Below are positions 10,651-22,000 of a stretch of DNA of 64,000 nucleotides, one piece after another. Position 1 is the first letter of the stretch. Each line of letters begins with the position of its first letter. Both the position numbers and the translations under genes were made by a program. Below the pieces are notes generated by a model, which saw only the letters and a program-made list of their open reading frames with translations, made no database searches and was not told where the DNA came from. Source of the stretch: Saxidomus purpurata. Lineage: Eukaryota; Mollusca; Bivalvia; Venerida; Veneridae. The stretch spans positions 31,011,962 to 31,075,961 of the forward strand of contig JAFMSR010000003.1 of the NCBI GenBank assembly GCA_022818135.1, in the 5' to 3' direction.

Positions 10651-12145
10651 TTATGCAAAGTCATCATCGTTTGATGACCATTTGAAAACGAATGCAGACT
10701 TTGAATAGGGATTCTTGTGTGTTTTCTTTGGCTTCCCATTTTGACGGCCTTCCTTCTTCACAGCCTCATATCCAAGTGGATTGCATACTCTGTCAGTGCT
10801 CATTCTGCGCGCAGATGTACGTTTGGAGCTATGTGACGATTTCTTCCTTTGTACAATTTGCACACATGGACATACTGCAGCTGCATTAACTTCCAAGTTG
10901 GTATCAGAATTAGTGGGTGTATCTGGTTCCAGGTCGCTGGAAACACTAGTATCAGAAAACATTTGAGACAGCACATGAAGGGTATTATCAGACACAATTG
11001 GCTTGGGTGCTAACAAAGTTTCATCCTCCTCTTCAGTGGAAATGACGTATCAGTTGTTGGTGTTACCGATCTGTGTAGGTAGCTGAGACCCAGAGGGCTG
11101 ACTAAGGCTGTCTGAATCTGATTCTGGTTCGGTGGAATCAGCATCTGTCATCACTGGCTACATATCCCAGTCAGAAAATGGAACCACAAACCGAATAACG
11201 TTGTCGTGTACTTGAAATCTGGTGCTTTTGTTAGTGTGTAAACAGGTCATACAAAAAATTGACCATTTGTGTCTGATTTAACCTGTGTCAGATCGCCACA
11301 ATATTTCAGCCATATGATATGTCCTTCCCATTGTGGAGCCTTGGTCCCAGCCATTCGCCTAAAATGTTCCTTCCCATCTTTCCACACACCTTCTATGGTA
11401 TTAGTATGTAATGATAAGAGCTCTCCAGTGTTTTTGTTTCTATACATTTTTTTGAATGCATACTTATGCAAAACTGAAATATTCATACCCTAAGCTATTT
11501 AAATCTGCATACGCACTCCAACCATCGCTAAAAATCTGCGTGCCGGTGCAACGTGTCTCTGTTTTAAAGGAAGAAGATTATGAGTACACCTATTGCTAAC
11601 GGGATACAGTATGACTGTGTTCGTGCTCCTTCCACCATCCCAAAAACCCAGATTCTTAGGCCCTTTCACGGATCCCCTTTATGGTATTTCACTTTTCGGT
11701 CAAATAGAGATTCGTCAATTTCAATTTCCCCAGCTAAAATCTTGAAATTACAGTGTAAATACTCTTTAAACAGTTTGTGCATGTAGGACGACCAATCTGG
11801 ACCAGTGCTCTTACAATGAATACCAGTAAATCAGCAACACTGAAGTAAAGTGTTGTTGTCAAGATAGCATTTTACAAAGTGCATTATGTCTTGAACAGTC
11901 AGTTTTGAGTTGCTGAAAAAAGTGTTCAATCTTATAGCTTGCTCATGGTTCTGTTCTTTTTACATCTTAGTGATGCCTTGGATGTCTCTAGGAAATCTTC
12001 ATGTTACCGTCACAGGATACCTCCTGGTTGTTTGCTCCACGTTGTCCTTAAGTACAAGGAATGCGATTCGGCATAAATCCATTGCCAACACACCAGTTAT
12101 TCACAAAGTCATCAGATTGATTAAAAAGGTAATAGAAATTCCATG
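10651..12145 (-). pseudogene. Merlin/ISXO2-like DDE transposase, decayed
   Basis: Minus-strand pieces in several frames give an ISXO2/IS1016-type transposase in order: DDFVNNWCVGNGFMPNRIPC (zinc-ribbon region, near 12110-12050); IRLNTFFSNSKLTVQDI (near 11935); LAGEIEIDESLFDRK (first catalytic Asp, near 11730); IFSDGWSAYADLNSLGY (second Asp, near 11540-11500); LHTNTIEGVWKDGKEHF (near 11420-11370). TNTIEG with a preceding SDGWxAY is diagnostic of the DDE_Tnp_IS1595 fold used by animal Merlin elements. An acidic, Ser/Thr-rich tail follows to 10651, with in-frame stops near 11160 and 11050. The N-terminal part is displaced to 17752-17830 by an inserted element. Multiple stops and shifts make it inactive. 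The missing TIRs leave open whether it was a transposon or a co-opted gene. Confidence 0.78.
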
Positions 12146-12150
12146 GATTA
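12146..12150. repeat. target duplication GATTA, left copy
   Basis: GATTA precedes CAGGGTTGTC at 12151 and is repeated at 17752-17756 after GACAACCCTG, bracketing the outer DNA element. Confidence 0.6.
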
Positions 12151-13454
12151 CAGGGTTGTCATTAAGAGCCGGCTGCCGGCCAAATTGACCGCTTCAATCA
12201 AGATTTGCGCCGGCTCAAATCTCGGAAGAAAAAAAAACCAACTAAAAATTGCGACGACGATGATATTTTCGTTCGTTTTTGTAAAATAAAATGTATTATA
12301 TTCGGTAGAAATGTGTCTACACGTGAATGCATATTTATCTAAAAATATTTGCCGACCGACGTACATTTGTATAGCGTGTTCGATATATTTTATCACCAAA
12401 AATAAAACTTGCTCATAACATTATCTATTCCAAACTCTTATTTTTATAATCCAAAATTATCATACTATTTTAGAGCTACTTTTACATGTCTCAAACTGTC
12501 AAATATCTCGGTCTTTTTGATGCCACGTGCGCACGCGTGCTTTACTAAGATCAAAGAACGCTCACATGCACATTGTAGCGTCGGCGATTGGTCTTTGATC
12601 TCGTGGCACCTGCGGCTTTAGCTTTATGATTAAAAGAGGTTGCAGTATAAATAACTTATTTGGCAAAGGTTATTCATTAAAATAAACAGTAGAAAAACGT
12701 TGGCTTTGACAGTTGCTGAAACAATAAATGACAAAAAAAACGGATACGCTCGAACGCCGATTTTCTTAAAAACAGAACGTTTTGTTTTAATTAAAGAACT
12801 GTTGGAACTTTTTAAATTAAACCAAAACAAAATGTGATTCTTAAGTAAAGTTCAGAAACAAAAGTGTTATTGTATATGTATCCAAAATTGCTCAGATGCC
12901 AGATGTGCATATATTTTTTTACAACTACAGTCAATTAACCAGTTCCGATCCACTTTTTACTTGATTGCTGCATTGTTTTTAACTAACAGGTAAAGATAGC
13001 AAATTGTGATATGGTTCGAAAGAGAAATTATTCAGCGTCCATTTAAACCTAACTTTAATTAAAATTACCTCTTTAAAGTGTTAAAACAACGTCTGCTAAC
13101 AATGCACATCATTCAACCAGTTTTGACCCAGTTAAACTAGTTCCGGTCGTTATACCTATTTATAGCCTGACACAGGTTAGGGGTTGTCTCCAAACATTTT
13201 TTAACTGTCAAAATGTCTTGATGTGTTTGATTTATTTTTTTACCAAACTAAATTAGAAACTGAATAGTTGGTAGAGGTAAAGGATGGAGAGAAGAAAAAA
13301 ACAACAACATCTTACAACTTAGTATTCTGCCTGAACACTTTAATATTATTTCCATGAAATATCATGTAAGTGCAAATAAATATTTAATGACTACTAGTAG
13401 TCCAGTATTCTCCCTGAACACCTTAACTGGTAACAACAACATAAATATGCCCAC

Positions 13455-13998
13455 TCAAGACCCTGAACCAGAAGAGCTTGGCCCATCTTGCGAAACAGTA
13501 ACTGTCATCACTGACCCTTCATCCATTTCTTCTATGGTAGATTCAAGTAAGCACACAGTTTTCTTAGTATTTCTAGTTATAATAACATATGCACATGGTA
13601 TAATAACACCACCACCACTTTCATTTGGTGCTGGCCAAGGGGGGAAGCTTTGCTGTGGTTCTCCTGTTACTTTACAAAAGACACTATCATTTGAATCTAA
13701 AACACCCACCCAAACCCCTTGGAACGTGACCAATTGGCAACCCAGCAATGTCATTTAACTTAAGATGGCGGGTTTTGTCTGTTTCAACTTCGTGTAGTTC
13801 TTTGGGATAACTCCCCAAATCAGGCAACCAAACTAAACATGCACATTTGTCATGAATATTACCATATTCACGATCTACAATGAGTAAAGGTTTATCAAGC
13901 ATTGGTGGGCGTATCTTAAAGGCATGATATCCTTTGATCACTGACTGGTTGATGTAAATTTCTGTCTTTACAACAGCCGATGTCTCCTCACTTGGTAC
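13455..13998 (-). pseudogene. HIRAN-like coding block inside pogo element
   Basis: A coding block behind a good splice acceptor (CTTTTTCAG at 13999-14007 read leftward). It starts VPSEETSAVVKTEIYINQ, continues with GYHAFKIRPP and a REYGNIHDKCACLVW segment, then IGHVPRGLGG, and after a one-base shift at an AAA run (13690-13692) FCKVTGEPQQSFPPWP and GGGVIIPCAYVI. It ends in an acidic/serine tail (stop at 13455). The pattern RExxNxHDxxA followed by GHVPR is that of HIRAN-like domains, which in HLTF/Rad5 bind DNA 3' ends; this assignment is by motif memory only. No in-frame start is seen, so an upstream exon is needed. The common donor CAAT/GTATTT after the transposase PHD region would give a stop four codons after CPQ when joined here, so the splice partner is unclear. 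Confidence 0.5.
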
Positions 13999-14136
13999 CT
14001 GAAAAAGTAGTTTATTGATTAAGGTAAATGCATGATTCAAGATTGAAGTATTAATCTAAGTGTATGGCAAAAGATAACAGAAACAAAATGTTAATGTCAA
14101 CTTAAACTGAACATTTTGCTTACTTGGCAAACAGTA

Positions 14137-16695
14137 TTAGTTGCAAAGTATTTGATGAAATAAATTATCAATAATGCAGATATACAACAAATAAAAAATA
14201 CATTGCGGACAGCAGAAAGGCTCATCATTTAAAACGTCGATGTCTTCTGAAGTACAATCAGCATGAAGCCAGTGCCTGCAATAGTCGCAATTCACCCAGG
14301 TTCTAGCTCTTTATCTTCCTTCCAAGACCCTCCACAACCCAGGCATGTAGCATTTTCTTCATCATCTTCTTCAGAACTGGTAGCTACATCAGTGTTTTTC
14401 ACTGTCTCCTTTAAGACTGTCTTTCCAACCTTCTTCTTTGAAACCACTGTTTTTTTCTGATTTTTCTTACTGCATTTGCTGACTGAAACTTCAGTTGTAG
14501 TAGCCATGAACTTCTTTTTTGCTTTCTTCTCTTTCTCTGCTAATGATTTTATTTTTGATAATTCACGAAGTGCCATTGTTCTTACACTTTCAGTTGATGT
14601 AAGATGGTGAGGAAGTGTATGTACAAGTCGTTTAGGCTGTTGTTTCTTCATTTTAGCAGATTTTGGCAACACTACCGACTGTAAAATCACGGGGGAAACT
14701 TCTGCTGACTTGACTGGAGCAATATCTTCACATATTTCTTGCTGTTCTTTGTCCGATTGCTGTATTGCAGCGCTAGCTAAAATATCCAAACCAGAATTAT
14801 CCACAGTAGTTTCTTCTCTGTTGCTTGCTAATGGTTCAGCTTCAGGTGGAGTATTTAAAGGTCGACCCTCACTAGCAGCTCTAAGTTTCTTGTAAACATC
14901 AAAGCATGGTGAGTGACTTTCAATATCAAAGCCTTCCACTAGACGTTGTTCATATGTGTGTCTTTTAGGGGTAGTCAACACAGTCTCAAAAGCACGCAAA
15001 GCTCCTTGGGCTTCGATTTGTTCTTGTGAAGACTTGGTTACTTTGACCGTCTGGGCATGCTCCTTTTCATCATCACTGTGGGTGTAAGTCAGTCCAGGTT
15101 TAAGGTTCGAATCCGTTATCACAGTGCTATCAACAGGATAGATGCCAGAAGATCTGAAACTGTTGATGATGGTCATTGGCTTGTAGAATAGAAGGTACGC
15201 CTCTTTCAATTTTTCGGAGAATATCTCCTTCCCGATTGCAACACCTGGATGTTCTCTTGAATGAGCTCGTGCTACTTGATACCATTTCTGTTTCAAAGGT
15301 CCAAAGACCCCCTTGTCCAATGGTTGCATCAAGTGGGTTGCATTTGGTATAATGCGGTACAGGAGAATTCCATTCTTCTTGGCATTCTCAAATGCTGCCA
15401 TACTTATGTGGCTGCTAACACTATCAACCAGTAATACCACAGGTCGGTCTTTTGAAGCATGTTTGTCGAAGAAATCGAGAAAGGTTTCATATGTCACGGC
15501 ATCCATCCAACCTTTCTTGGTAAATGCAACATCACTACCAACTATACCACCAGTCAAAATGTTATACCCACGGGGTTTGGGTTCTGGAAACACCAGAAAA
15601 GGAGGAATCATGGTTCCATCAGCACATCCGCAGAATATGACTGTCAACCTTTGTTTACTTGCTCCCCCAGAAACATGTGGTACTTGAGTGTTTTGGTTAC
15701 TTCTTGCAGGACCTATGACTTTTCCAGCTTTGCTTGCCATGTTAAACCCTGTCTCATCTGCATTATAGATGCACTGGGGCTTATGCAGCAAACACTGTTC
15801 TATCAAGAAGTCCCTGAAATTGCTAAACCACAGATCCATACTTTGCCTTGTCAGTTTTGCCCTACTTGATTCTAATGGTGTTTCTGTCCTTATTTGAACA
15901 ATATCAGCATTTCTGTCCATAAACTTTTGATACCATGAGTAAGACGGCCTATCATTCACAAATGGAGTTTTTCTCTTCTCTTTTTTGACAACTGACTGTA
16001 CAAAGTCTAAGAATTCCCCAGGCTTCAAGCCCATGCCTCTCTCAGCCATTTCTTTGAGCCATCTAGCCATGGTCTCTTCTTCCTGTCTATTGAATACTGG
16101 CGACGGGCCATTTCTGCTGTCCAATGCAACATCACCATACAAACGCCTTCTCAAATAACTTACTGAAACAGAACTGTCTTTGGCTGCCTGCCTGATGGAG
16201 GTTTTCTTTGCTTTAACATCAAGTAATGCTCTTCTCACTTTTGTATGTTTTGCCGGACTTTTGGTACCATATTTCTGAAAAAAGGTATAAATTAAATATA
16301 ACAGTATGATTCCACATGTTTATTTTATAGGAAATTTGTATTACGTAAATTTCCACAGAATGTATGTACCTAAGTATCAATATGATAAAAAAAATCTCTT
16401 CATTTTATTATGTTGTCAACATTTTCTTAATACTGCGTAATTAACTGAAAGAGGTATTGAAGTATTGAGCAACCATTTCACTAACCATATCCCCAAATAG
16501 CTAGCCCAATAGCGAGCCTTTTAAAATATGGTCATTATAAGAAACTACTGCATAAAAACTTTCCCTTTTTATAAAAAGAACTAAGAAATGTTGAATCATA
16601 AAAATAAATACCCGTTTCACACTGTTTGCAGCCTTAACTGCTGGGCTAGAATGGGTGTTTCTGCCTGTACTGGACGCTTTCTTTGTTCTACCCAT
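14137..16695 (-). CDS. pogo/Tigger-type DDE_1 transposase with C-terminal PHD-like finger (frameshift near end)
   Basis: Two exons. Exon 1 (16695-16612) encodes 28 residues from ATG (MGRTKKASSTGRNTHSS). The intron is 16611-16275 (GTATTTA...TTTTTTCAG). Exon 2 starts at 16274 (KYGTKSPAKHTKVRRALLDV), and the join is in phase 0. The product is 688 residues to the TGA at 14292. The N-terminus has a pipsqueak-type HTH (TSIRQAAKDSSVSVSYLRRR) and a CENP-B-type HTH (about residues 85-150). The DDE_1 catalytic aspartates are D201 (NADETGF), D312 (LLVDSVSSH) and D348 (QPLDKGVFGPLK), a complete triad. The C-terminus begins a zinc finger (CLGCGGSW, from about 672) that is cut by a one-base frame change at 14296-14302. 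In the other frame it continues WVNCDYCRHWLHADC and EPFCCPQC, a C4HC3 PHD-like pattern, with a stop at 14137. PHD-like tails are known in insect and mollusc DDE_1 transposases. The shift may be real decay or a sequencing error. The enzyme would bind the TIRs in the nucleus and cut at TA sites. Confidence 0.88.
16275..16611 (-). other. intron of pogo transposase
   Basis: A 337-base intron with donor CGG/GTATTTA and acceptor TTTTTTCAG/AAATAT on the minus strand. Splicing keeps the reading frame and restores the start of the HTH. Confidence 0.75.
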
Positions 16696-17751
16696 GTGAA
16701 CTATGTGGACTTAATCTACAGTAGAGTAACTGGTAATTTTAGCTGTAAACAAAACATAAAAATGCATTATGTTAACATTCATGGCCAAAACATTTGATAC
16801 AATAATTATTGCTTTGAAAAGAAAACAGACAGAATAAAGCTTTAAATGATAATTTTCAGTAATAAATTTTTTTTTATAAAAAAAAATGTTAAAATGGAAT
16901 AAAATAATAATAATTATTCTTTGAATATCAGCTGAGCATGTTCAGACGACAGATAATGCCTTTCGGGTACAATATTTGACAGTTCATGAACACTTTGAAA
17001 TGGTCCCAAAACACGCTCGTGTGTACCGGAAGTGGTTGATAACTTCCATTATAATAAATCAGCTCTCCTCTGTAAATACGCAGTGTCATTCTTAATGAAG
17101 GCTCATAAGTAAGGACTACATATTTATGCATATTTCAGTACCAAATGTGCCATTCTTACCTTTTTATTTTTGATAGAGAACCTTGTTAAAAGTTTCGTGC
17201 GTCTCCCGGAAGCCGCGAAATTTACCGAGTGACGGGAATGCTTGTTTAAAAAATGAAGCGTCTACTGACCTAGAACGTTTACACTGATTCTTAAAATTGG
17301 TCATTTTGAGTAAAAATGTCTCTTTTTCAATGCTCGATATTCATTTTTTTATTTATTGATCATAATCTTTATTTTTGAAATGAATTTTGCGAAGGTGTGA
17401 CGGAACTGGTTGAATGCCGGAACTGGTTAATTGACTGTATAATTATTTTCTAATTTTCCCAGGGGTGACATGCTCCCCGACCCTCCCTGCTAAGTCATTA
17501 CATCATGTTTGTTATTCAGTATCACAAACCCAGAAAACTAAGCAAAAAGTGGTAAAAATCAGAGATCAAATTCTGATGATAAAGGTGCCCACAACTGCTC
17601 AGATGCCACGATTTTGCAGCCATATTTTAAAAAATTTCCGTGGGGGCATGCCCCCGTACCCCCCTAGATGACTCGCGTCTGTGGCGCTCATTACTTCAGC
17701 CTCCTCAAATTATAATTAAGCCTTCTCCCAAACAAATTAATGACAACCCTG

Positions 17752-17830
17752 GATTATAAAAATCCTGTACACTTATATCCTCTGCATCTAATTTACAAGA
17801 ACAAAAATTACCACCTAAAGGTTTTTGTCT
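17752..17830 (-). pseudogene. N-terminal remnant of the Merlin-like transposase
   Basis: On the minus strand this encodes CSCKLDAEDISVQDFYN, which runs on into PWNFYYLFNQ at 12145 when the 5.6-kb inserted element is ignored. It is the displaced N-terminal part of the Merlin-like gene. Confidence 0.6.
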
Positions 17831-19070
17831 AGCACTAGCTGACTGCTACCGAATAGTAACTGCACAGATGAGTTCCGAGCAGTGGGCTGTGTGATATATA
17901 GTCTTTACAAGCTACATTACTATACACGGGGAATGAGGTTCTTAAAGGGAAACAAAAATGATTAAAAAGAAATGAAAGTAATATTCATGATTTTTACCAT
18001 TTTGATATTTTAATATCCACATACCAGAGTATTCTTTTCTTTATTACATCAACACTTCATGGGCAATAGATCCTTGGGGAGCTTTCTCTACAGGACTTTG
18101 TCATCTGTTAACAATTCCCGGGGACTATTATTCAAGTTCATTCCGTATAATGAAATGCTTCATAGTGGAATCTTTCTTTTAAGACAGTTCCCCCAAAATA
18201 TTTCCAAGTCCCTGAAGAAAACCCAGCATTGCCTAGTAGACCTCTTCAAAGTTTGTTCAAATTATGCCCCTTGGGTGAATGGAGGGGGAGTACTTCCCCT
18301 CCAGTAGCAAAAATAATTTCATTTGAATTTGAAGAGAAATAACCTTCGTCTGTATGTATATATATTCCAGTTATTCTGATTAGATTCAAACTAGATCAGT
18401 CAGACAAGAGTTGTCCGATGACACGGCACTTGCTTTGATAGTAAAATTAATGGCATTTTGGTTGAGGGCCACCCAAGAAAGTCTTCAGTGAAATTACTTT
18501 GAATTTGACTTGCACATTTAGATTAGAAGATTATATGAAGTTGTTAATTTGCCTACTGTTATAAGTTTTGCATTATAGATATGAAGGAATTAGATAGAGA
18601 AACAAGATTTTAGTGAAGTTTCAACCCAACTGGCAAAGCTATTTCAACAGAGATGTTGTTTTAATTGAAATGATCTATATAGCTCATGTGAACACAAAGC
18701 TGAAGTGAGCTATAAAGTTTTTTAAAAAATCACTAAAATATGTTGCCAGTTTCACCAGCAGATTTTTATTTTATAGGATGTGTACTGAAAATCAATAGTG
18801 TATGAAAATACAGTTGGATTTTATATGGAAAACTTTACTAAAACCTGTTGCATTTTTATATGATTTGACCGGTCTATATTTACCAGTATAGCACAAACAT
18901 TTAGGAGTGACTATTTGTTAAGATGTCTTGTAGGTGTTAAACAGTTAAATTACTGGAAAGAACTTCAGTTCAGTCCTACGTTAAAGTCATTAGCAATAAA
19001 TTGTAAAAGGCATTGATTGTTTTATCGAAATAGGATATACCTGTGGTACATTGTATCTGTTGTATTACAG
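17831..19070. other. upstream region of SWSAP1 gene; no other gene seen
   Basis: Mostly AT-rich. 18230-18300 (cctagtagacctcttcaaagtttgttcaaattatgcccc in parts) is a decayed F1-unit remnant. The sequence ending TTGTATTACAG at 19070 is a possible splice acceptor just before the start codon, so a 5' UTR exon may lie in this interval. Confidence 0.4.
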
Positions 19071-19073
19071 AAG

Positions 19074-22000
19074 ATGACTGGTTTACTGTACAGCCTTCCA
19101 CTGACCTCTACATGGCTGCAAACTGAGAACACGGAGGACCAGTCTAAGCTCACAAAATGTTTGAAGCTTTTAAGTCAAGAAAGCAGTCCTTTGGTATTTC
19201 TTGGAGATGAAAACTGGTAATTTTTTCACATTAATTTTTTCTGTAAAAGTAAAAAGTAATAGATATCTTTGCAAAATTTACTGTATTTCTGTTGATTTCG
19301 CCCATAGCATTTTGTATCCGATCATTTTGAAAATTATTCAGAATGTTTGTCGCGATGAACTTGTATCAAGTGTGTGACTAGGTCACCTTTAGTAAAAACT
19401 AAATCTAAGTCACCAGGTATGTTAATCTTGACCTTTTAAGTACTTTTTGCTTTTGAAGCTGCAGTTATGAAATTTGGACAGTGTGTACCATTTAACAAGC
19501 TGGTTTCGAAATTGCCCTTCTTGACCTTTTCTTTTGAAGCAAGATACTCAGGTGCGCGATATAGGGCTATGATGGCCGGCCGCCCTCTTTTTATGTCTTT
19601 CCATGAAAATTTAAGTGTCAGTAATAACTTGAATAGTTTCAGTCTTCTTCACAGCTTTTATTTGAAAATATTGGTTTTGAAAATTGGTAAATTATAATAT
19701 TATAAAGGACAAAGCAGAAAAGTTTGTGACTAATCTGTTTTGAACATGGGTATGGGAAAAAGATAACTTCCTCAGCTCACAAATTTAAATATAGATCAAG
19801 AAATTTCTGGAAAGTACAAAAGTCTAACCCTTACGAAGTTGACCCGTACCCTTCCTTTGCATTGTCCAGACTGCAGTGATGATGTACACTGGTTATGAGG
19901 GCAGAATCATTTAGCACCTGGTCAGCAGGGCAGTAGTTAATAGATGTCCTCCTTAAACAAATGATGGCACTGTTCACCGAATTTAAAGATACACAAGTGT
20001 GTATTGGAAACTGAGCATAGAAAGATTAAATGCATGTGTTGAAAGTACTTTTCGCATTAGTTTGCATAATCATGGTAAAGCTTTTGATTTGTTGGCGCCG
20101 CCGATGACGGCGGCGGCCTATTATGGAATAGTTTTTCCGGAAGTACATGGTAGGAGCGGTTATTAGAATGTGAAGAAAAATGGTTTTAATTGTTTCAGTG
20201 GCAAGACTGTGTTACTGTTTCAAGCGGCAGTGGCATACGCTAGTCAGGACTACCATGTTACTTATATCAGTCGCAGTCCATTAACTCAGATGCCTTTATC
20301 AGTTCATGGCATGACACGGCCAGAAACTGCAGGATTACTGAAAACACTCACATTTATGTAAGTATTGCAGAATTGCTGGTTTATATTAAACATGAGACTA
20401 GTGCAAAACTGTTGGGTTTCCTTTATTTCTTTTGAAGTTAAAATAGTTTAACACCGACCTCTCAAATTGTAATTCAACCTTGCACACAGTTTGTGACCCT
20501 CTGCCACTTTTCATGTAATTAAATTACAATTCTGCTGAAAACAAACATGTGTGACTGTCCTTATATAGAAACTGCTTGCATAGATGTGAATATGGTCAGG
20601 CATTACACCTGTTTATAAACATCAGTCAGAATGTGCATACATATAGATGTCCCAGTGATATTAAATGAAAAAAGATGTTGCATACAAATAAGATATTCAG
20701 TAGTAGCACAAGTGGAAAAAAACAGTGATATAGTGTGATTGCTGACCCATGCTCAATCTGTTTGTGTAGTTAATTGCAATCTGTTAAAACTAACACAATT
20801 TCATGTATATTTGTATGGAAACAATTGGCACAGCTGTGAATATGGAGAGATTACTGATTGACCAACCAAGATGAGTAATAAAAATCGGACATTAAATTTA
20901 CATTTACAGTTTTCAGGATTGATTTATGTTACTCGTATCTGTATGATCAGCTTGTACTGAGTGTCAGCTGGTGTAACAGGTGTAAACCTATATTAAGTCA
21001 AAGCCACACTTTCCTGGAAGCCATTTTACTGGTGTTCTCTTCTGAGAGGCAAATTTAAACAGTTAACATGAATTTGAAAAAAACAAGCTTAATTTACAGC
21101 ACATCTGTTGAAATTACAGTCGACTCTCGAAAACTCGAACACCCTCGGGGAAGCAAAATTTGTTCGAATTTTCGGTAGTTCGAACTTTCCGGAGTGTGCA
21201 TGTCGGCCATATTGGAGATGGTACTAAAGACCGTTCTGTAAGAACGCCGTTCTGTCTAGAGTGAAGTGTACTAAAACCTGTGTAGGAACGTACTCGATTA
21301 CTTACTATAACTGACTCTGAAGTCGTAGAAAATTCTTAAAACTTATCATGATAGGAAGCTTGGGTTTTGAGTGGAAGTTCTTTTATGTAAATCTTTGATG
21401 CCGGTTTCTACTGCGTTGACGATGTGGAGGTTACCTGCTAGACTTAACCTTTTCAAATTAATTCGCCGACCTGGCTATCCCCATTACTGGGACCTTCACC
21501 AGGTTGCTCGACGTTAGAACTTTGTACACTATGTTCTGACATAATTGTGTGATTGTCATTGAAAAATCTAGATTTTATATAGCTTTATTGAATATGAAAC
21601 AATTAACTCATTTTATGACAAGCGAACGATTGCCACAAACATAATCATAAGTGTTAGCACGCGCGGCAAACAAACACACATATCCTCGACTGTAACCGTG
21701 TGACGTCATTTACTCAATCAAGCTGGCACCTGCTCAATTTTCACGAGGTGTGAAAAACATGCGACCGGCTGATTGATCAATTAACGAACGACACTGTTCG
21801 AACTTTCCGGAGTTATTCACACTATTTTATTAATAAGCGGACACTAATATCAGTTCGAAAGTTCCGATTATCCGGGTTCTGATTAACCGTAGTAGAACAT
21901 ATTGAATTTAGAAGGAAAGAATTCGGGACCCGAAAATGTGTTCGAAAAATCGGAGGTGTTCCAATTATCCGGGTTCGAACTTTCGAGAGTCGACTGTACA

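Larger units (their letters stand above)
12928..17436 (-). mobile_element. autonomous pogo/Tigger-class element with two coding blocks
   Basis: TIRs CAGTCAATTAACCAGTTCCG (12928-12947) and the exact complement at 17417-17436, flanked by TA on both sides (12926-12927 and 17437-17438), define a 4.5-kb Tc1/mariner-superfamily element of the pogo type. Both coding blocks run leftward: a DDE_1 transposase (16695-14137) and a HIRAN-like block (13998-13455). A second GGAACTGGTT motif follows the right TIR, a possible repeated transposase site. Confidence 0.88.
12151..17751. mobile_element. outer DNA element with 15-bp TIRs, interrupted by pogo element
   Basis: CAGGGTTGTCATTAA (12151-12165) is exactly complementary to 17737-17751 and is flanked by GATTA on both sides. 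Once the inner pogo element (12928-17436) is removed, about 1.1 kb remains, without a coding region. The right part holds a strong palindrome-like GGGGGCATGCCCCC (17642-17655). The Merlin reading frame continues across this insertion, which confirms its borders. The superfamily is not identified. Confidence 0.7.

Noticed and set aside
13354..13758. 134-codon plus-strand open frame
   Set aside because: Antisense to the HIRAN-like block, with no recognisable domain; the minus strand has the motifs and acceptor site.
15313..15869. Two plus-strand open frames over 120 codons
   Set aside because: Antisense shadows of the pogo transposase DDE region.
20094..20125. GC-rich gcgccgccgatgacggcggcgg as a CpG promoter of SWSAP1
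   Set aside because: It lies inside intron 1 after the coding start, is only about 25 bases long and looks like a repeat remnant.
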